Shown in pieces: positions 39,676-51,175 of a stretch of DNA of 64,000 nt. This stretch comes from Heliocidaris erythrogramma. Taxonomy: Eukaryota; Echinodermata; Echinoidea; Camarodonta; Echinometridae. A program made the position numbers and the translations under genes. The notes under the pieces are model-generated. The model was not told the DNA's origin. It made no database searches and was given only the letters and a program-made list of their open reading frames with translations. How positions within the stretch are numbered: the stretch's first letter is position 1; each line of letters opens with the position of its first letter. The stretch spans positions 28,676,094 through 28,740,093 of the forward strand of contig CM046857.1 of NCBI GenBank assembly GCA_025617745.1, written 5' to 3'.

Positions 39676-40068
39676 CTACATCGTATGACATTAGAATGTC
39701 CCACTCTTCTGCTCTGCTTCTTTGTTGGACAATTTCTCCAACGCAACTCAAATTGAATTGAATCAAACTCTGGAGGGAGACGTGTTCAGTCCAAAACCCT
39801 TTGGATCTATAGAAAAGTACGTCATAAAGGTTCCCGACGTCCCAGCCGTAGCAACCTTCTCTTACGCTTTTGCTCTCCAAGCAACGGATGACGCGGGTCT
39901 GGTGAGTCCAGTTTCTAATGCAGTTACGGCGACTTTCCGAAGGGTCATTCCGACAGCTCCACGTATAGGTCCATGTGACAGTATGGTATGTCGCAATGGA
40001 GGGACTTTGGATGAAATGAAATGCAAGTGTCTTTGCTCTGATGAGTTCCAAGGAGATGTGTGTCAATG
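39676..40068 (+). pseudogene. Duplicate of CLCA exon e, frameshifted
   Basis: The acceptor is CCAAAG and the donor is CAAT|GTAAGT. It begins (A)TSYDIRMSHSSAL, parallel to AMSYDIRTSNSSGM of the main gene. After about 14 codons the frame shifts: the homologous DNFSNATQIELNQTLEGD to CRNGGTLDEMKCKC continues in another frame because the segment near 39708-39735 is 5 nt longer than in the main copy. The EGF cysteines are retained. The intact splice sites but broken frame indicate a decayed segmental duplicate, not a working second gene. Confidence 0.85.
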
Positions 40069-40099
40069 TAAGTATCCACCTTTAAAAGCACTGTTCCTT

Positions 40100-41275
40100 A
40101 TTGGTAAGATGCGATGGGGTTGAGATATCCATGTATTTGTTCTAATTTATGGATACACATGTGAAGGTAAAACATAAAAACTAAAAAAAATTTAACGCCT
40201 GTAATGTCGAGAAATCTAGTGTTCTTGATAGAATGTTGGATTTAGGATTTGTCCGTCACCGATAAGTTTCTTTTTCATGACAGATTCCATAAATTATAAT
40301 TCTCACGGTTGAAATAGTTTTAGAACTTACAATTTACAGATCAGTTTCTATTGAGGTTAACTCTTTCAGTGCCGATGTCACTGAGAGACTTGTCATTCAC
40401 CAATTTCTCGACCACAGAAAAGGTATTTGGACGTCATTGTATATCGAATTTTGAGCATAAATCATAACTTCTAAATCTATGATTATGAATATATGCTGCC
40501 AAAGCAATTTTCAGAGAAAATCGCAGATTTTTAAAGGACAATTAACCCCACGTGATATTCTAGATGCACCTATTGTCTGCTACGTCTTTCCATGGAGGCT
40601 GCCATTTTGTGCATGACACGGATCATTAGGTACCATATGCATTGATAATAGCCTACCTTTACAACAGATACGTCGCTTTGTTCTGATTGTATTACGATTG
40701 TTATTGGCCATGGGCCTAGATAATTGACGACCCATGAGTTCTAATAGCCATCCTGTAAAGCAGATTCCTCGCTTTGTTTTGGTATTGTTACGATTGTCTC
40801 CGTCCTTGACGTCAATTCTCCGTCCTTGACGTATATTTTTTATGAAGTATATTTTTTATGCACAAATTAAGACCTTTTAAAAAATATATAAAACTAAACT
40901 TACATTTCAGAATATGTGACTTTATCTAATATATATTTGTCCTCTAAAAATCAATTACAAGTTAACGATGAAGGAAATTTTACTTGGGATGAAAAATATG
41001 TTCGTGTACACATAAAGTAATGGCAGCCCCCTTATTATTGCTAGCAGACGATAACTTGGCTGGAAAATAGTGATTTATATCTATATCCTGTGTTTTTACA
41101 TGAAATTGCATGTATCAAATAAGAGGCATATACTACACCATTCAAAATAAGCTAATTCATACGCTGAGGTTAATTTCCCTTTAAATAGATATTTCCTTAT
41201 TTCAACATTTAAACAATAGTAAACAAATGAAAAACAAAAAAATAATGGACAAGAAAGATACTCAAATGAAATTTT
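40100..41275. other. Intron-like region between duplicated CLCA exons
   Basis: AT-rich non-coding sequence. GATAGCCTACCTTTACAACA...ATTACGATTG at about 40650-40700 is echoed at 40745-40800 (GCAGATTCCTCGCTTTG, TTACGATTGTC), a loose tandem duplication. No exon recognised. Confidence 0.4.
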
Positions 41276-41549
41276 CAATAATTCATGTTCCGCTTTCTAA
41301 GAAATCTTTGGGGGAACGAGCTTTTGCTCAGGCCGGACCAGCCCTGTGGAATTCACATCCACAAGAGCTGAAGAACTCCAACTCCTTTAAGGGCAACCTA
41401 AAATCCCATTTGTTCAATCTTGCGTTTTGAAGACAGATATTTTTTTTTCCTCTTATTCATTCTCTTGATATGTTTGTATCATTTTCTTCATGTTGTATAG
41501 CGCCTTGAGCATTTAATAGAAATCTTATGTATTATTATTATTATTGTTG
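41276..41549 (+). mobile_element. LINE 3' fragment (L2/CR1-like) with ATT tail
   Basis: The frame reads KKSLGERAFAQAGPALWNSH, then PQELKNSNSFKGNLKSHLFN and LAF stop. This is the extreme C-terminus of many CR1/L2-type ORF2 proteins (GP-x-LWNSLP...LK-x-LF). The 3' UTR has TATAGCGCCTTGAGC and an ATT microsatellite tail at 41528-41545. SINE family A ends in a similar GCGC...ATT tail, so this LINE lineage may mobilise it. Confidence 0.8.
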
Positions 41550-42043
41550 TAAAGTTGGGTAAAGAGAAAATGTTCGGTATCATAAGAAATGGTAATAAAT
41601 TTCGTACAAGTTTTGTACACAACATTTGATGAAATAATAGAAGTAAGTATTGATTACATCTTGGTAAAATTTTGAAGAGAACTGAACCCCTGGGCACAGT
41701 ACGAGTTGATAAATCTGAAAAGAGCGCAGGATTGGAATTCCCAAAGAAGAATAGAACATTTAGGCAAGTAGGGGACGTCTAATATTTCGAATAGCATATG
41801 CCGCATAGAGCCTCAAACACAGAGAGCAAAATATTGATGATCATTGTGTCATGTTCTGTCATCTTTTATCATTTACGTATCACAAGTTCTTTGAATATGA
41901 AACATTAATTTGATGAGTACTTTGATACTTCCATCTGTGATGTATGCCATCATTTCTTTTCTATCTGGAATTGGAATAAATTTTCAATTGAAAAGCGGTA
42001 ATTTCCCTTTTTGTTTGGATTAATGTCTACATGGTCTATGCAG

Positions 42044-42102
42044 ATGTGAAATCGCAACTCAGGAATGGTGTGCAGATAGATCTTTATATGGATACAGCAC
42101 AG
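42044..42102 (+). pseudogene. Duplicate of CLCA exon f
   Basis: After ATGCAG, 59 nt encode VKSQLRNGVQIDLYMDTAQ, then GTAAGA. It differs from the main exon by L to Y and a few silent changes. Same length, phase and splice borders as 11127-11185. No duplicate of exons a-d or g-j was found in the window, so the duplicated block appears to cover only the middle of the gene, or the rest lies elsewhere. Confidence 0.85.
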
Positions 42103-42132
42103 GTAAGATGAACATCGATTCCAGACCATTAC

Positions 42133-42590
42133 TAGGGGCGGATCTAGATTTTTAAGGGGCACAATTCCGTTAGAAAAAGGGGGATATGGAGGTTCTCGAT
42201 TTTTTTTTTCGGTGTTAATTTAATCAAAATAACTGAAAAACAACAGAAGAGAAGAAAGGTGCTTTCACATTTTGAGCTGCACTTTTTTCATTTTTGTCAA
42301 AAGAAGGCACAATTTAGTAGTCAGTGGCAAGTGCCCCCCCCCCCCCTCCCCATCACATGGTGAAAAAAGGAAAAGAGGAAAGAAAAAATGAAAAAGAGAG
42401 AAAAGGAAAGAGAGAAGCGAAAGTGACGAGAAAAGAAGGCGATAGGACCCCTTCCCACACCCTCCCCTAAATAGCGGAGTTCGCATAGAATTTTCCGATT
42501 AAGATCGAAGACGCCCCCCCCCCCCCCCCCCCCCCCCCCCACGGGCGTAAATCTGCAAGAATTCCTTTTCAACCGGGGGGTGACCATTCA
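42133..42590. repeat. MITE-like GGGGCGGATCTAGATTT segment with two poly(C) tracts
   Basis: It starts AGGGGCGGATCTAGATTTTT, like the element at 22319. It contains C13 near 42334 and about 28 C at 42513-42540, plus a purine-rich GAAAAAGAG tract. The right end is not defined. Open frames here are low-complexity artefacts. Confidence 0.4.
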
Positions 42591-42620
42591 TGAAGAACAA
42601 AGCCATCCGGAGTTTAAAAA

Positions 42621-42706
42621 GTAGAGAGAGACACAGAATAAATTACTCCGTTAGACACAAAACGTCTAACGGAGTAATTTATTATGTGTGTGTGTCTCTC
42701 TCTCTC
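42621..42706. repeat. Hairpin with GA/CT microsatellite arms
   Basis: AGAGAGAGACACAGAATAAA and TTACTCCGTTAGAC are mirrored by GTCTAACGGAGTAA and TTTATTATGTGTGTGTGTCT plus CT repeats, with a 7-nt loop. It shares TCTAACGGAGT with 5276-5296. Confidence 0.7.
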
Positions 42707-42989
42707 TATATGAACGGGTGCACCCGATTTATACCTGAATATGACTTTAACTTGAAACTGGTGCCAGTCTTCGATATTGTCTTATTACCTTCATCGATAT
42801 GTATTCATGTAAAATTTTAATCGTACATTGCTTTATTAACCAGGAATATTCATGATATAAGTACATGTATATAGGCCACCCTGGGTAAACAAGACATATT
42901 ATTTTTATATTATTATTATTATTTCATCGGGGGGGGGGGGGTAATTGCCTAATACGGTATATATCGTATACGGGGATGTGCCGCTGTAA

Positions 42990-43590
42990 TGGGTCGCTTT
43001 AAGCCAAGAAAAATCTTAAACATAAAAAAAAAGAAACTAGGAAATCCTACCGGGCTTATGTAAACACTCTCTTTGCTTGTAAGTTCAATAATGTAAGTGT
43101 ATGTAAACCTAGTGATATTGCTAATGCATTTAGCCTTTTTTCTCATCTGTCTTTGGTCCTTCCTTACCTCTGCCTGATTCTCCTTCTTCCTGCTCATTGC
43201 CTATCCCTCATCTCTCTCATCTGTCTGTTTCTGCATTTGACATCTTATTCTGCCCTTCTTGGTCTATCCAAAAACAAACTCCAGGTCCAGTGGCTTATTA
43301 CCCAGTGTTCTCAGTCACATTGCTCTGGAAATTTGCTCTCTACATCTTATTTAATGCATCTCTTCACAGTGGAACTGTTCCGTCTTCTTGGAAATGGGCC
43401 CATATCACCCCCGTGTTCAAGACTGGTGAAACATCCTCTATTGCCAATTACCGACCAGTTGCATTAACATCTGTGTTGTGTAGAGTGCTTGAGAAAGTTA
43501 TTGTGAAGGCAATTGATTTTCATGTCGAATCATATGGCCTCCTTAACAGATACCAGCATGTGTTTACCAGAAGGAGAAGCTGGGAATGGA
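42990..43590 (+). mobile_element. LINE fragment: linker and start of reverse transcriptase
   Basis: An upstream frame near 43040-43150 reads SYRAYVNTLFACKFNN and KPSDIANAF, typical of the endonuclease-RT linker. From 43330 another frame reads LFNASLHSGTVPSSWKWAHI, then VFKTGETSSIANYRPVALTS and VLCRVLEKVIV, early RT motifs. It stops at TRRRS with the catalytic half missing. Heavily truncated, with frame changes. Clade uncertain (Jockey/CR1-like). Confidence 0.75.
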
Positions 43591-43689
43591 AAAAATATAT
43601 ATAATATATATTACAGTGGAGTTCTTTATACTTCCTGAATTGTATATAATTACTCCCATTTTTGGTAGTTGCTGCAGGAAAAAATCGAT

Positions 43690-46480
43690 TACCATGCCTA
43701 AGTAATATTTTTTTTTTTTTTTTTATAACTCTCTTTTTTTTTTCTTATTAGAGGAATTAAAATCTCTCAAAAGTAATAAGGAAAACGAATTTATTAGCTA
43801 TGTTTTTTAATCTGCTTGAAGCATTTGTCTTCATTGATACCGGCGAGTGCGTGTATCTTTCTCATTTTTTCTACTTGCTACTTAAATCAATCGCTGATAA
43901 TCTGTCACCTGTAAAAGTTAATAGGAAAGGGGGAAAGGAGGAAGAAGGGGAAAAGAAGGGAAAAGAAGGGAAAAGGGAAAGAGAAGAGTATTCGGAAAAT
44001 TTCTTTACTTTCTCTAGTGAGAGGCTCTCCGAGTACTTCACTATGAATCGATACTGACACATTTTCTTTGTTTTGTTTTGTTTTTGTTTCTGATTTCTTT
44101 TTTTTTTCTTAAATCATCAATTGCTTGATTCGTCTGTACTGAATTTAGTCTTTTTCCAATTTACTGATATTTACTTGATAAATTGACATTTATTACAATT
44201 ATTTACTGACATTCATCACTTTTTGTGCAGAATATTCTGTTATAAAAATGGTGAGATTTATATAACCCTCAGTCTTTTCCTCTCAGTATTAAAGGAATCA
44301 TAATCTAGCGAAAGTAATAAGAAAAAAGCATTTATTCGCAATGTTTTTAATGGACTTGAAGCATTTGTCTAGATCGATACTTGCACATATCTTTCTCATT
44401 TTACTGATATTCATCACTGACAAACTGATATTTATTAGAAATGTTAATCTACTTATTACTAACAAACTGATATTTATTAGAAATGTTAATCTACTTATTA
44501 CTAAACAAATGCCTCAAGTACTGTAGTCTTTTTTTTTCCAATTTTACTGACATTCATCACTTGACTAATTGGTATATATTACAATTATTTACGGACATTC
44601 ATCATTTTTTGAGCTGAATCTCCGTTATAAAAAATGGTTAGATTATTTATAATCTTTAGTCTTTTCCTCTCAGTATGAAAGAAATTATAATCTACCGAAA
44701 GTAATTAAAAAAAAAAAAAATTATTCGCAATGTTTTTTAATGTACTTGAAACATTTGTCTAGATCGATACTTCCGTAAATATCTTTCTCATTTTTTTCTT
44801 TCAATTTACTGATATTCATCACTGACAAATATATATTTATTGGCAACGTTGTTAATCTACTTATTGATAAACAAATGCCTCAAGTATTGTAGTCTTTTTC
44901 CAATTTTACTAATATTCATTACTTGATTAATTGATATTTATTACAATTATTTACGGACATTCATCATTTTTTGTGCTGAATATTCGTTATAAAAATGGTT
45001 ACATTTTTATAACCCTCTCAGTATTAAAGGAATTGTAGTCTAGCGAAAGTGATAGGAAAGGGAAAGTATTCGCAATTTGCTTTGGTGTGCTTGAGGCGTT
45101 TGTCTGGATTGATGGTTTTCTTTCTCATTTTTACGGTTTACTGATGTTCATCGCTTGACAAATTGATATTTGTTGGCAATGTTTTAATCTACTTCTTAGC
45201 TGGACAAATGCTTCAAGTAGTCTTTTTCCAATTTCACTGATATTCAACACTTGATAAATTGATATTACGATTATCTACGGGCATTCATCATTTTTGTGCT
45301 GAATCTCCGTTATAAAAAATGGTTAGATTTTTTATGATTTTCCTCTCAGTATTAAAGGAATTATAATCTACCAAAAGTAATAAGAAAAAAGGAATTTATT
45401 CGCAATGTTTTTAATGGACTTGAAGCATTTGTCTGGATCGATACTTATATCTTTTTCATTTTTTCTTTCAATTTACTGATATTCATCACTGACAAACTGA
45501 TATTTATTGGCAATGTTGTTAATCTGCTTATTGATAAACAAATGCCTCAAGTATTGTTTTTTTTCTTCCAATTTTTACTGATATACATCACTTGATTAAT
45601 TGATATTTATTATAATTATTACGGACATTCATCATTTTTGTGCTGAATCTCCGTTATAAAAAAAATGGTTAGATTTTTTATAACCCTCAGTCTTTTCCTC
45701 TTAGTATTAAAGGAACTATAATCTACCAAAAGTAATAAGAAAAAAAAATATTCGCAATGTTTTTTAATGTACTTGAAACATTTGTCTAGATCGATACTTG
45801 CGTATATCTTTTTTTTTTCCTTTGAATTTATTGATATTCATCACTGACAGATTGATATTTATTAGCAATGTTGTTAATCTACTTATTGCTAAACAATGCC
45901 TCAAGTACTGTAGTTTTATTTTTCCAATTTTAATGATATTCATCAATTGATTAATTAATATTTATTACAATTATTTACTGACATTCATCACTTTTTGGGC
46001 TGAATATTCGTTATAAAATTGGTTAGAATTTTTATAACCCTCAGTCTTTTCCTCTCAGTATTAAAGGAATTATATTCTAGCGATAGTTATAAGATGAAAG
46101 AATTTATTCGCAATGTTTTTAATGTACTTGAAGCATTTGTCTACATTGATACCTGTGTATATCTGTTTCATTTTCCCCCGTTTGTCTTATAATCACTAAT
46201 TATCTGTCGCATGCAAATGTAAATAGGAAGAAGACAGGAATAAGGAGAAAGAACAGGGGAAGGAAGAGTATTTGAAAACTGTGTTTACTTCCTCTAATGA
46301 GAGGCTTTGTGGGTACTCCACTATGAATCGATACTGACATCTTGTCTTTGTTTTGTTTTGACTTTGTTTTTGTTTTGTTTTTTGTTAAATCGTAAATTGC
46401 ATGATTCGGTTGCACCGAATTTAGTCTTGTTCCAATTTACTGATATGCATTACGCACCGAATGGTAATACGTTAGAAATA
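43690..46480 (+). repeat. AT-rich satellite, about seven units of about 350 bp
   Basis: Each unit carries TTCGCAATGTTTTTAATG, GAAGCATTTGTCTAGATCGA, TTTACTGATATTCATCACT, AACAAATGCCTCAAGTA, TTACGGACATTCATCATTTT and CCTCTCAGTATTAAAGGAAT in that order. The unit start recurs near 43790, 44330, 44725, 45065, 45398, 45752 and 46108, so spacing is mostly 330-390 bp with a longer first interval. Divergence between units is moderate. No coding capacity. Confidence 0.85.
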
Positions 46481-46869
46481 AGTTTTTCTTCTTTTGAAAG
46501 CTTTTTTTTTATGAGAAGCAAAGTCTTGTAAAAATTACAAATCTTCAACTACAATTTCTATGTTTGCTTGTTTGCTTCTTTTTTTTTTAAACATTATCTT
46601 GTTTTAACATTACTTTATGGATTTACAATAATATTATAATTGAACCTTTTCTATTTAGTACATCTGTAATACATTATAAGGTTCTATATGCAAACATGTA
46701 CAACTTTTCTCTCTGCACTGCTCTTTTTCATGAAAAGAATCATTCTCCAATTCTATTTCGAAATAAATTTACTCGAATCATGTATTTCTCTAACAAATTG
46801 ACTTTGATAAATTAAGTATAATATTACTGTATTATTATTTAAAACTTCATAAACGTTATTTGATGCAGC
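46481..46869. other. AT-rich spacer, no feature recognised
   Basis: Between the satellite and the next LINE. Only poly(T) and AT-rich sequence; possibly LINE 5' UTR near its right end. Confidence 0.4.
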
Positions 46870-49800
46870 AGTGCCGAGACAAAAGTTCATTAAGGGTTCC
46901 ATATCAGTTATGAATGTATTTTATGGCTGAGGTGCTCAAGATTAGTGAACTTGTCATTATGAAAGTTAATCATTTGATTAACGCTTTAGGAACTCATCAT
47001 CATCATCATCATTCATCCTTATGTCACCTCCCATCTTTACATCGTCATTCCATTCTCTTTCCATCTCATGACCATTACCACTGTCATACTAGTACGACAC
47101 ATAAACTTTACATGCGAACTTGCTGTTACACTTTTAATCACAATAGATTGGTAATAATAGCTATTTTTATGACTACTGATCTAGACCAGTTATCTATTTT
47201 CAATACCAACAATTTATCCTCTGATAGTAACTATTACTCAATTGACGAATTTACTTCTAGTTTTCAAAAAACAGGGAATAGATTTAGTTTACTTCATGTA
47301 AATGCTAGAAGTCTAAGCAAAAACTTTGATTCTCTGGAAACATTGCTATATACTTTGAACAATTTTCCCTTTTCAATTATTGGTGTCACGGAAACTTGGC
47401 TTCATAATACTTCGCCCAACCTATTTAAATTATACACTGATCAGACATGATCGAGAAGAAAATAGAGGAGGGGGTATAGCATTTTATGTGAATGAACAAC
47501 TACAATTTAAATTCCGAAAGGAAATATCATTAACACAAACTGAATCATTGTTTTTAGAAATCATAAATTCAAACAACAAAAATATAATCGTTGGATTAAT
47601 TTACAGACCTCCTCATGGTTCTATAAATTTATTTTGTGAAGATCTTGATATATGCCTCCATACTCTTTCGGGAGAAGGCAAACAATTATATCTAATGGGT
47701 GACTTTAATATAGACTTGTTATCTCATAGTAGTTATCATGATACACTTCTTCATATTATTTATGCTAATAGTTGTTATCCGCATATAAATAAACCAACCA
47801 GGATAGATGGTCAATCTTCAACCCTTATAGATAATATTTTTTCTAACATCTTTGACAAAGACATGACGAGTGGATTACTATACTCCGATATATCCGACCA
47901 TTTGCCAATTTTTTTAATATGTAACAATGACACTTCTAATAAAAAGTCAGTTAACTCAAACATGTACAGAAAGCAAACACCCCAAAATATTGAATCCCTC
48001 AAAAGTGATCTAGCAAGAGAAGAATGGTTGGATATTTATAGTGAGTCAGATGCAAATATTGCATACGAAACTTGTAATAAAAAGTTACAGAAGTATTACG
48101 ACAAAAATTTTCCTCTGGTATCTGTAAACAAGAACAATAAACGTTGTAAAATGCCATGGATAACAAAAGCAATTCTGCGATCCATACACACAAGGAACAA
48201 ACTTTATAAGGCTTATTTAACAAACTCTACTACTCTTAATAAAAACAAATATAAAACGTACCGGAACAAATTAACTAATATCATTCGAACTTCTCGTAAA
48301 ATGTACTATTCCGATAAACTTAACCGAGTGAAATCTAATATGAAATCTACTTGGGAGATTATAAATGATCTGATTGGCAAGAAAACTAAAAATTTACCTA
48401 CTAATAATTTTACAATGGATAATACAGCAATACAGTCTGAAGATATAGCTCATACCTTTAATTCCTTTTTTGTAAATATAGGACCTAATTTAGCAAATAA
48501 ACTCAATAAACCGAACGAAAATGTTACTAAATTTCTTCCTGAACCTACAACTTCTTCACTGTTTTTTCATCCCACAAATCCAAATGAAATAATCGAAATA
48601 ACAAAAAATCTCAAGTCAAGTAAATCGCAAGGCCACGATAGAATCCGTGCTTTTCTCCTGAAACAAATTATACATTTTCTCGTTTCTCCGCTAACTCACA
48701 TATTTAATATATCTATTAACACCGGGAAATGTCCTGAGTCCCTAAAAATTGCAAAGGTAAATCCCGTTTTCAAAAAAGACAACCCTCACGAAATAAGTAA
48801 TTACAGACCTATATCAATTCTTCCCAGTATATCAAAAATCCTAGAAAAGATTATTTACAAAAGGTTGTATAACTTTTTAGATACATTTCATTTTCTAAAT
48901 CTAAAGCAATATGGTTTCAGAAAAAGACATTCAACCGACCTAGCTTTAGTACAATTATATGATAAAATAACGAATGCCATAGCCAATAAAGAACACGTAA
49001 TAGGAGTATTCATGGACTTATCAAAAGCCTTTGATACGCTTGACCACCATATTTTACTTTAAAAACTTCACTCTTATGGAGTTCGTGGAGTTGCCCTCTC
49101 CTGGTTTGAGAGCTATTTATCTAATAGACAACAATATGTAGTGTATAATGATGTTTCTTCAAATTTCCTACCAATCCAATGCGGTGTTCCACAAGGGTCA
49201 ATACTAGGCCCTTTACTCTTTCTATTATATATTAATGATTTAACAAATACAACGCCTCTTTTATCTTTCATATTATTTGCTGATGACACAAACATTTTCT
49301 GTTCACATCATAATTTAAATACCCTTGTAAATACACTTAATAATGAGTTACCAAAGTTATCTTTGTGGTTCAAATGCAATAAATTGTCCCTTAATTTAGA
49401 TAAAACCAATTTCATGTATTTTAAGCACGTAAATTCTCATGTCATTGATTTTCCTTACGACATACTTATAGATAATGTACCTCTTGAAAGAAAGATACAA
49501 ACAAATTTTTTTGGCGTCATTATCGATGAAAATTTATATTGGAACGAACATATACGTCATATAACTGCTTCTATTTCTAGGAATATTGGTATACGTTACA
49601 AAGTAAAGAGATTTGTCTCTTGTAAAACGCTCATTATGCTTTATAATTCATTGATATTACCATATATAACATATTGCAATTTAGTATGGGCCACCACGAA
49701 CAAAACAAAAATCAACTCTATTTACTTATTACAAAAGAAAGCCCTTCGCATATGTACTGGTTCACCATATTTATCTCACACTAGACCAATATTTTACCAA

Positions 49801-50540
49801 CTGAAAACTCTAACAGTATTCGACATCAATTCACTACAAAGTTTACTGTTTATATTTAAGTATCTAAATAACTTGCTCCCTCTTTCATTTCAAAACTTTT
49901 ATAATTTAAATAACACTATTCACTCCTACCCTACTCGCAATTCCTCCAATTTTCATCTTTTCAACCCAAAGTTACTGATTGCCCATAGATCAATAAGACA
50001 CCATGGTCCAGACCTATGGAACTCTCTCCCAGAATTCATTAAATCCTGTTGTTCCCTTTACTCATTTAAAGCCAAAGTTAAAACGATGTTACTATCTGAA
50101 TATACAACGTAAATTTCTGTGTCAACTCTTCATCATCATCATCATCACCGTTATCATCATCATCATCATCATTATCATCATCATCACCATTTTATCATCA
50201 ATATGCTCTTAACTTAGGATTTCAATTATTTATCCATTCTGCTTATTTGAACATGTTTTAGCTATTTCACAATATTTGTCTGGGGCTGCCATATTCTCAA
50301 GCAAACTGCTTATAATGGCAGTCCTTCTTCCGCAAATGATTTTATATGTTATGAATTACAATAATTTGACAATTAATCATTTCGTGTTTGTTTTTGAAAA
50401 ATAATTGTTACATATACATGTACTTGTTTATGATTTAGTGTCAAAAAGTACTCTTGTATTTTATATACATTACCGAAAAATGTTGTACTAATATGAATGC
50501 AGAAGAAAATAAATCAAATCAAAATCAAATCAAATAATTA
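46870..50540 (+). mobile_element. CR1/L2-like LINE, lightly damaged, AAATC tail
   Basis: It has the same general architecture as the LINE at 30283-34285, in the opposite orientation. ORF2 runs about 47168-50112, followed by a 3' UTR with a CAT/ATC microsatellite (50127-50192) and a tail of AAATC/AATCAAATC units (50508-50537). The 5' boundary is uncertain; a CAT microsatellite lies at 46995-47013. The two LINEs share motifs but differ widely in sequence, so they are distinct families of one clade. Confidence 0.85.
47168..50112 (+). pseudogene. LINE ORF2 (endonuclease and RT) with one frameshift and one stop
   Basis: The N-terminal endonuclease (RFSLLHVNARSLSKNFDSLE, IIGVTETWLH) is in one frame to about 47445. 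A frameshift then moves to the frame that continues RGGGIAFYVNEQLQFKF, YLMGDFNIDLL and SDISDHLPIF, and RT motifs VNPVFKKDNPHEISNYRPIS and VFMDLSKAFDTLDHHILL. An in-frame TAA at 49060-49062 follows, and the same frame goes on with KLHSYGVRG, CGVPQGSILGPLLF and FADDTNIF. FADD replaces YADD. Only these two lesions separate it from a full ORF2 of about 980 codons, so the insertion is fairly young. Confidence 0.88.
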
Positions 50541-50867
50541 GCTATTAAATTTTGTATACTTCAGTGTGTAGTTAATTGTTTTAAGAATCAAACTTAAATC
50601 TATGTTTTATTCTTGATACTGAAAATTGTAAATGTATGATACTTCATACTGTTGCAGCTGGATATCGATTTTTAAGCGATTTATATCACATTTAAATATA
50701 ATGTTAGAGATTAACGTGTCTAATTCAAATCTAACAAGATCAAGCATATCTTTTGGGAAAGAGGGTGGGAAGATGGAAAAGAAGGGGCGTTGGCTCCTTG
50801 ATTGTAATATCACTGTGTGCTAACAGTAAGCATGGGGACGTACTTCGTTTCAAAGTGCTATTTTGTA
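50541..50867. other. Spacer between LINE and Tc1 element
   Basis: AT-rich, no feature. It ends with the TA target dinucleotide (50866-50867) of the Tc1 transposon. Confidence 0.5.
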
Positions 50868-50892
50868 CACTGTTGGTCATAAAGGTGGAATA
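50868..50892 (+). repeat. Tc1 left terminal inverted repeat
   Basis: Twenty-five bases starting CACTGTTGGTCATAAAGG, exactly inverse to 52508-52532. An AT-rich stretch follows on both sides, so the recognisable TIR may extend a little further with mismatches. Confidence 0.92.
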
Positions 50893-51175
50893 AAATATTT
50901 TTGAATAAAAATCGACAGTTTTGTTGGTATTTGAAAGGCTACGCGTAGACAAAATGGTAATTGAGTGATTACATAATGTTTCCCCATTACACAGGTGACA
51001 TTATAACATGAGAAATTTGGATTACGTAATAAATTCTTTTGTTGTAGACTATAAAAGCCTATGCATATGATATTCTGTCCCTTTCCCTGATTTAGCACTG
51101 TGTATAAGAAGGTTGCATTTTTTCGAGTTCCTTGTACCGTTTGAAATAAAAATCGGTAGAGACGTTCCCTGGACT

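Noticed and set aside
46914-47167. His-rich N-terminal region of the LINE ORF as a coding domain
   Set aside because: The His run comes from a CAT microsatellite upstream of the endonuclease. It is probably 5' UTR sequence that happens to be open.
51113-51175. Upstream ATG extending the Tc1 transposase to 361 codons
   Set aside because: The added residues do not resemble Tc1 N-termini, and the ATG at 51176 gives the standard 340-codon length.
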